A stretch of DNA of 20,847 bases from a virus. Of this stretch, positions 20,485-20,847 are shown piece after piece. The number at the start of each line of letters is the position of its first letter. Position 1 is the stretch's first letter. The translations under genes and the position numbers were made by a program. Below the pieces are notes generated by a model. That model was not told where the DNA came from and ran no database searches. It was given only the letters and a program-made list of their open reading frames with translations. Location: positions 1 through 20,847 of the IMG/VR virus record IMGVR_UViG_3300030116_005518; one strand, written 5' to 3'.

Positions 20485-20563
20485 CCCGGTTATATTACTC
20501 ATACCGTTCGCTCCCCCGCGGGTTCTCAGATTTAACCGGGGATATATCTCCGAGATAAATCTG
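20485..20563 (-). other. possible pseudoknot RNA element
   Basis: On the minus strand CAGATTTA (20556-20563) pairs with TAAATCTG (20527-20534), and CCCGGTTA (20533-20540) pairs with TAACCGGG (20485-20492). The order 1-2-1'-2' is that of an H-type pseudoknot or of two competing hairpins, since the arms share two bases. It lies between the 45-aa membrane gene and the next early promoter. Confidence 0.45.
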
Positions 20564-20574
20564 TGCCTAGTTCG

Positions 20575-20712
20575 TTAGAGTATAGTATGGGCTAGATATA
20601 TAACAATACCAGTTAGTAGGTATATAATAAAGAAGACACAATACGCGATATTTCTAGGTCCGTCTTTACCCTTAAACAACTCCTCTAACCTGATTAACCA
20701 TTCAGGCTTCAT
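20575..20712 (-). CDS. small membrane protein, 45 aa
   Basis: The protein starts MKPEWLIRLEELFKGKDGPR, then a membrane helix (about 22-41, IAYCVFFIIYLLTGIVIYLA) and HTIL. AAGAAGG lies immediately before the ATG. It overlaps the end of the preceding gene by 11 nt, so translation is probably coupled. It is not recognised. Confidence 0.65.
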   Translation of the reverse strand: MKPEWLIRLEELFKGKDGPRNIAYCVFFIIYLLTGIVIYLAHTIL

Positions 20713-20847
20713 CCTTCTTATCTATCGGACCCTTATTAGTGTCGTCGGCGTTACTAAGGTTCTCATAATAGTAAGGTTTAATAGCTGTACACTTAGGTTC
20801 TTTTGGAATACATCCAGTTAAGTAAGCTTCTTCTTCTGGCGTTAATT
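20702..20847 (-). CDS. unknown protein, C-terminal 47 aa only
   Basis: The N-terminus lies beyond the right edge. The visible part reads LTPEEEAYLTGCIPKEPKCT, then AIKPYYYENLSNADD, ending GPIDKKDEA. It has two cysteines (residues 12 and 19 of the visible part) and a polar tail. No family is recognised. Frame choice rests on the clean open frame to the edge and the coupling with the 45-aa gene. Confidence 0.6.
   Translation of the reverse strand, partial: LTPEEEAYLTGCIPKEPKCTAIKPYYYENLSNADDTNKGPIDKKDEA

Overview
The window looks like part of a lytic, tailed, T4-like (myovirus-type) phage genome, most likely marine. The main reason is a repeated octamer close to TATAAATA, the T4-type late promoter, in front of late genes on both strands. 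Supporting reasons are a large set of tail-fibre and structural proteins of the kind seen in marine T4-like phages, a RadA-like recombination ATPase, a PD-(D/E)XK nuclease, and very dense packing of small genes. There are no tRNA genes, CRISPR arrays, insertion sequences or integrases that I can see. The host cannot be read from the sequence.

Layout. Positions 1-11684 are mostly late genes on the minus strand. In transcription order they are: a 187-aa protein with an apparent -1 frameshift extension, two small proteins, a lectin-like protein, two short fibre paralogues, a 1221-aa and a 594-aa structural protein, a fibre ending in an S74 chaperone, a GNAT acetyltransferase and a PD-(D/E)XK nuclease cut by the window edge. 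Positions 11685-17081 switch strand repeatedly. They hold a phage signal peptidase I, small basic or membrane proteins including two spanin-like ones, a plus-strand tail-fibre/chaperone cluster, and three copies of a structured repeat. Positions 17082-17362 are a convergent intergenic zone with hairpins and a terminator. Positions 17363-20847 form an early-type region on the minus strand. It is visibly richer in G+C and contains the RadA-like ATPase and about a dozen tiny proteins, many with membrane segments.

The most unusual feature is expression layout. At least twelve late promoters have their octamer 5-7 nt before the start codon. Five early genes have the -10 hexamer of a sigma70-type promoter only 6-7 nt before the ATG. 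Both would give leaderless or nearly leaderless mRNAs, while downstream genes in the same operons use stop/start overlaps or Shine-Dalgarno sites. In the early region the -35 box follows the preceding stop codon by 0-4 nt, so the region reads as a chain of promoter-plus-gene cassettes with a conserved promoter spacer.

Other signals are a three-copy RNA-like hairpin repeat with a compensatory base change, a roughly 115-nt structured RNA or leader near 20017-20131, a possible pseudoknot near 20485-20563, a signal peptidase beside virion genes, and a beta-propeller apparently inserted into a LamG-type domain.
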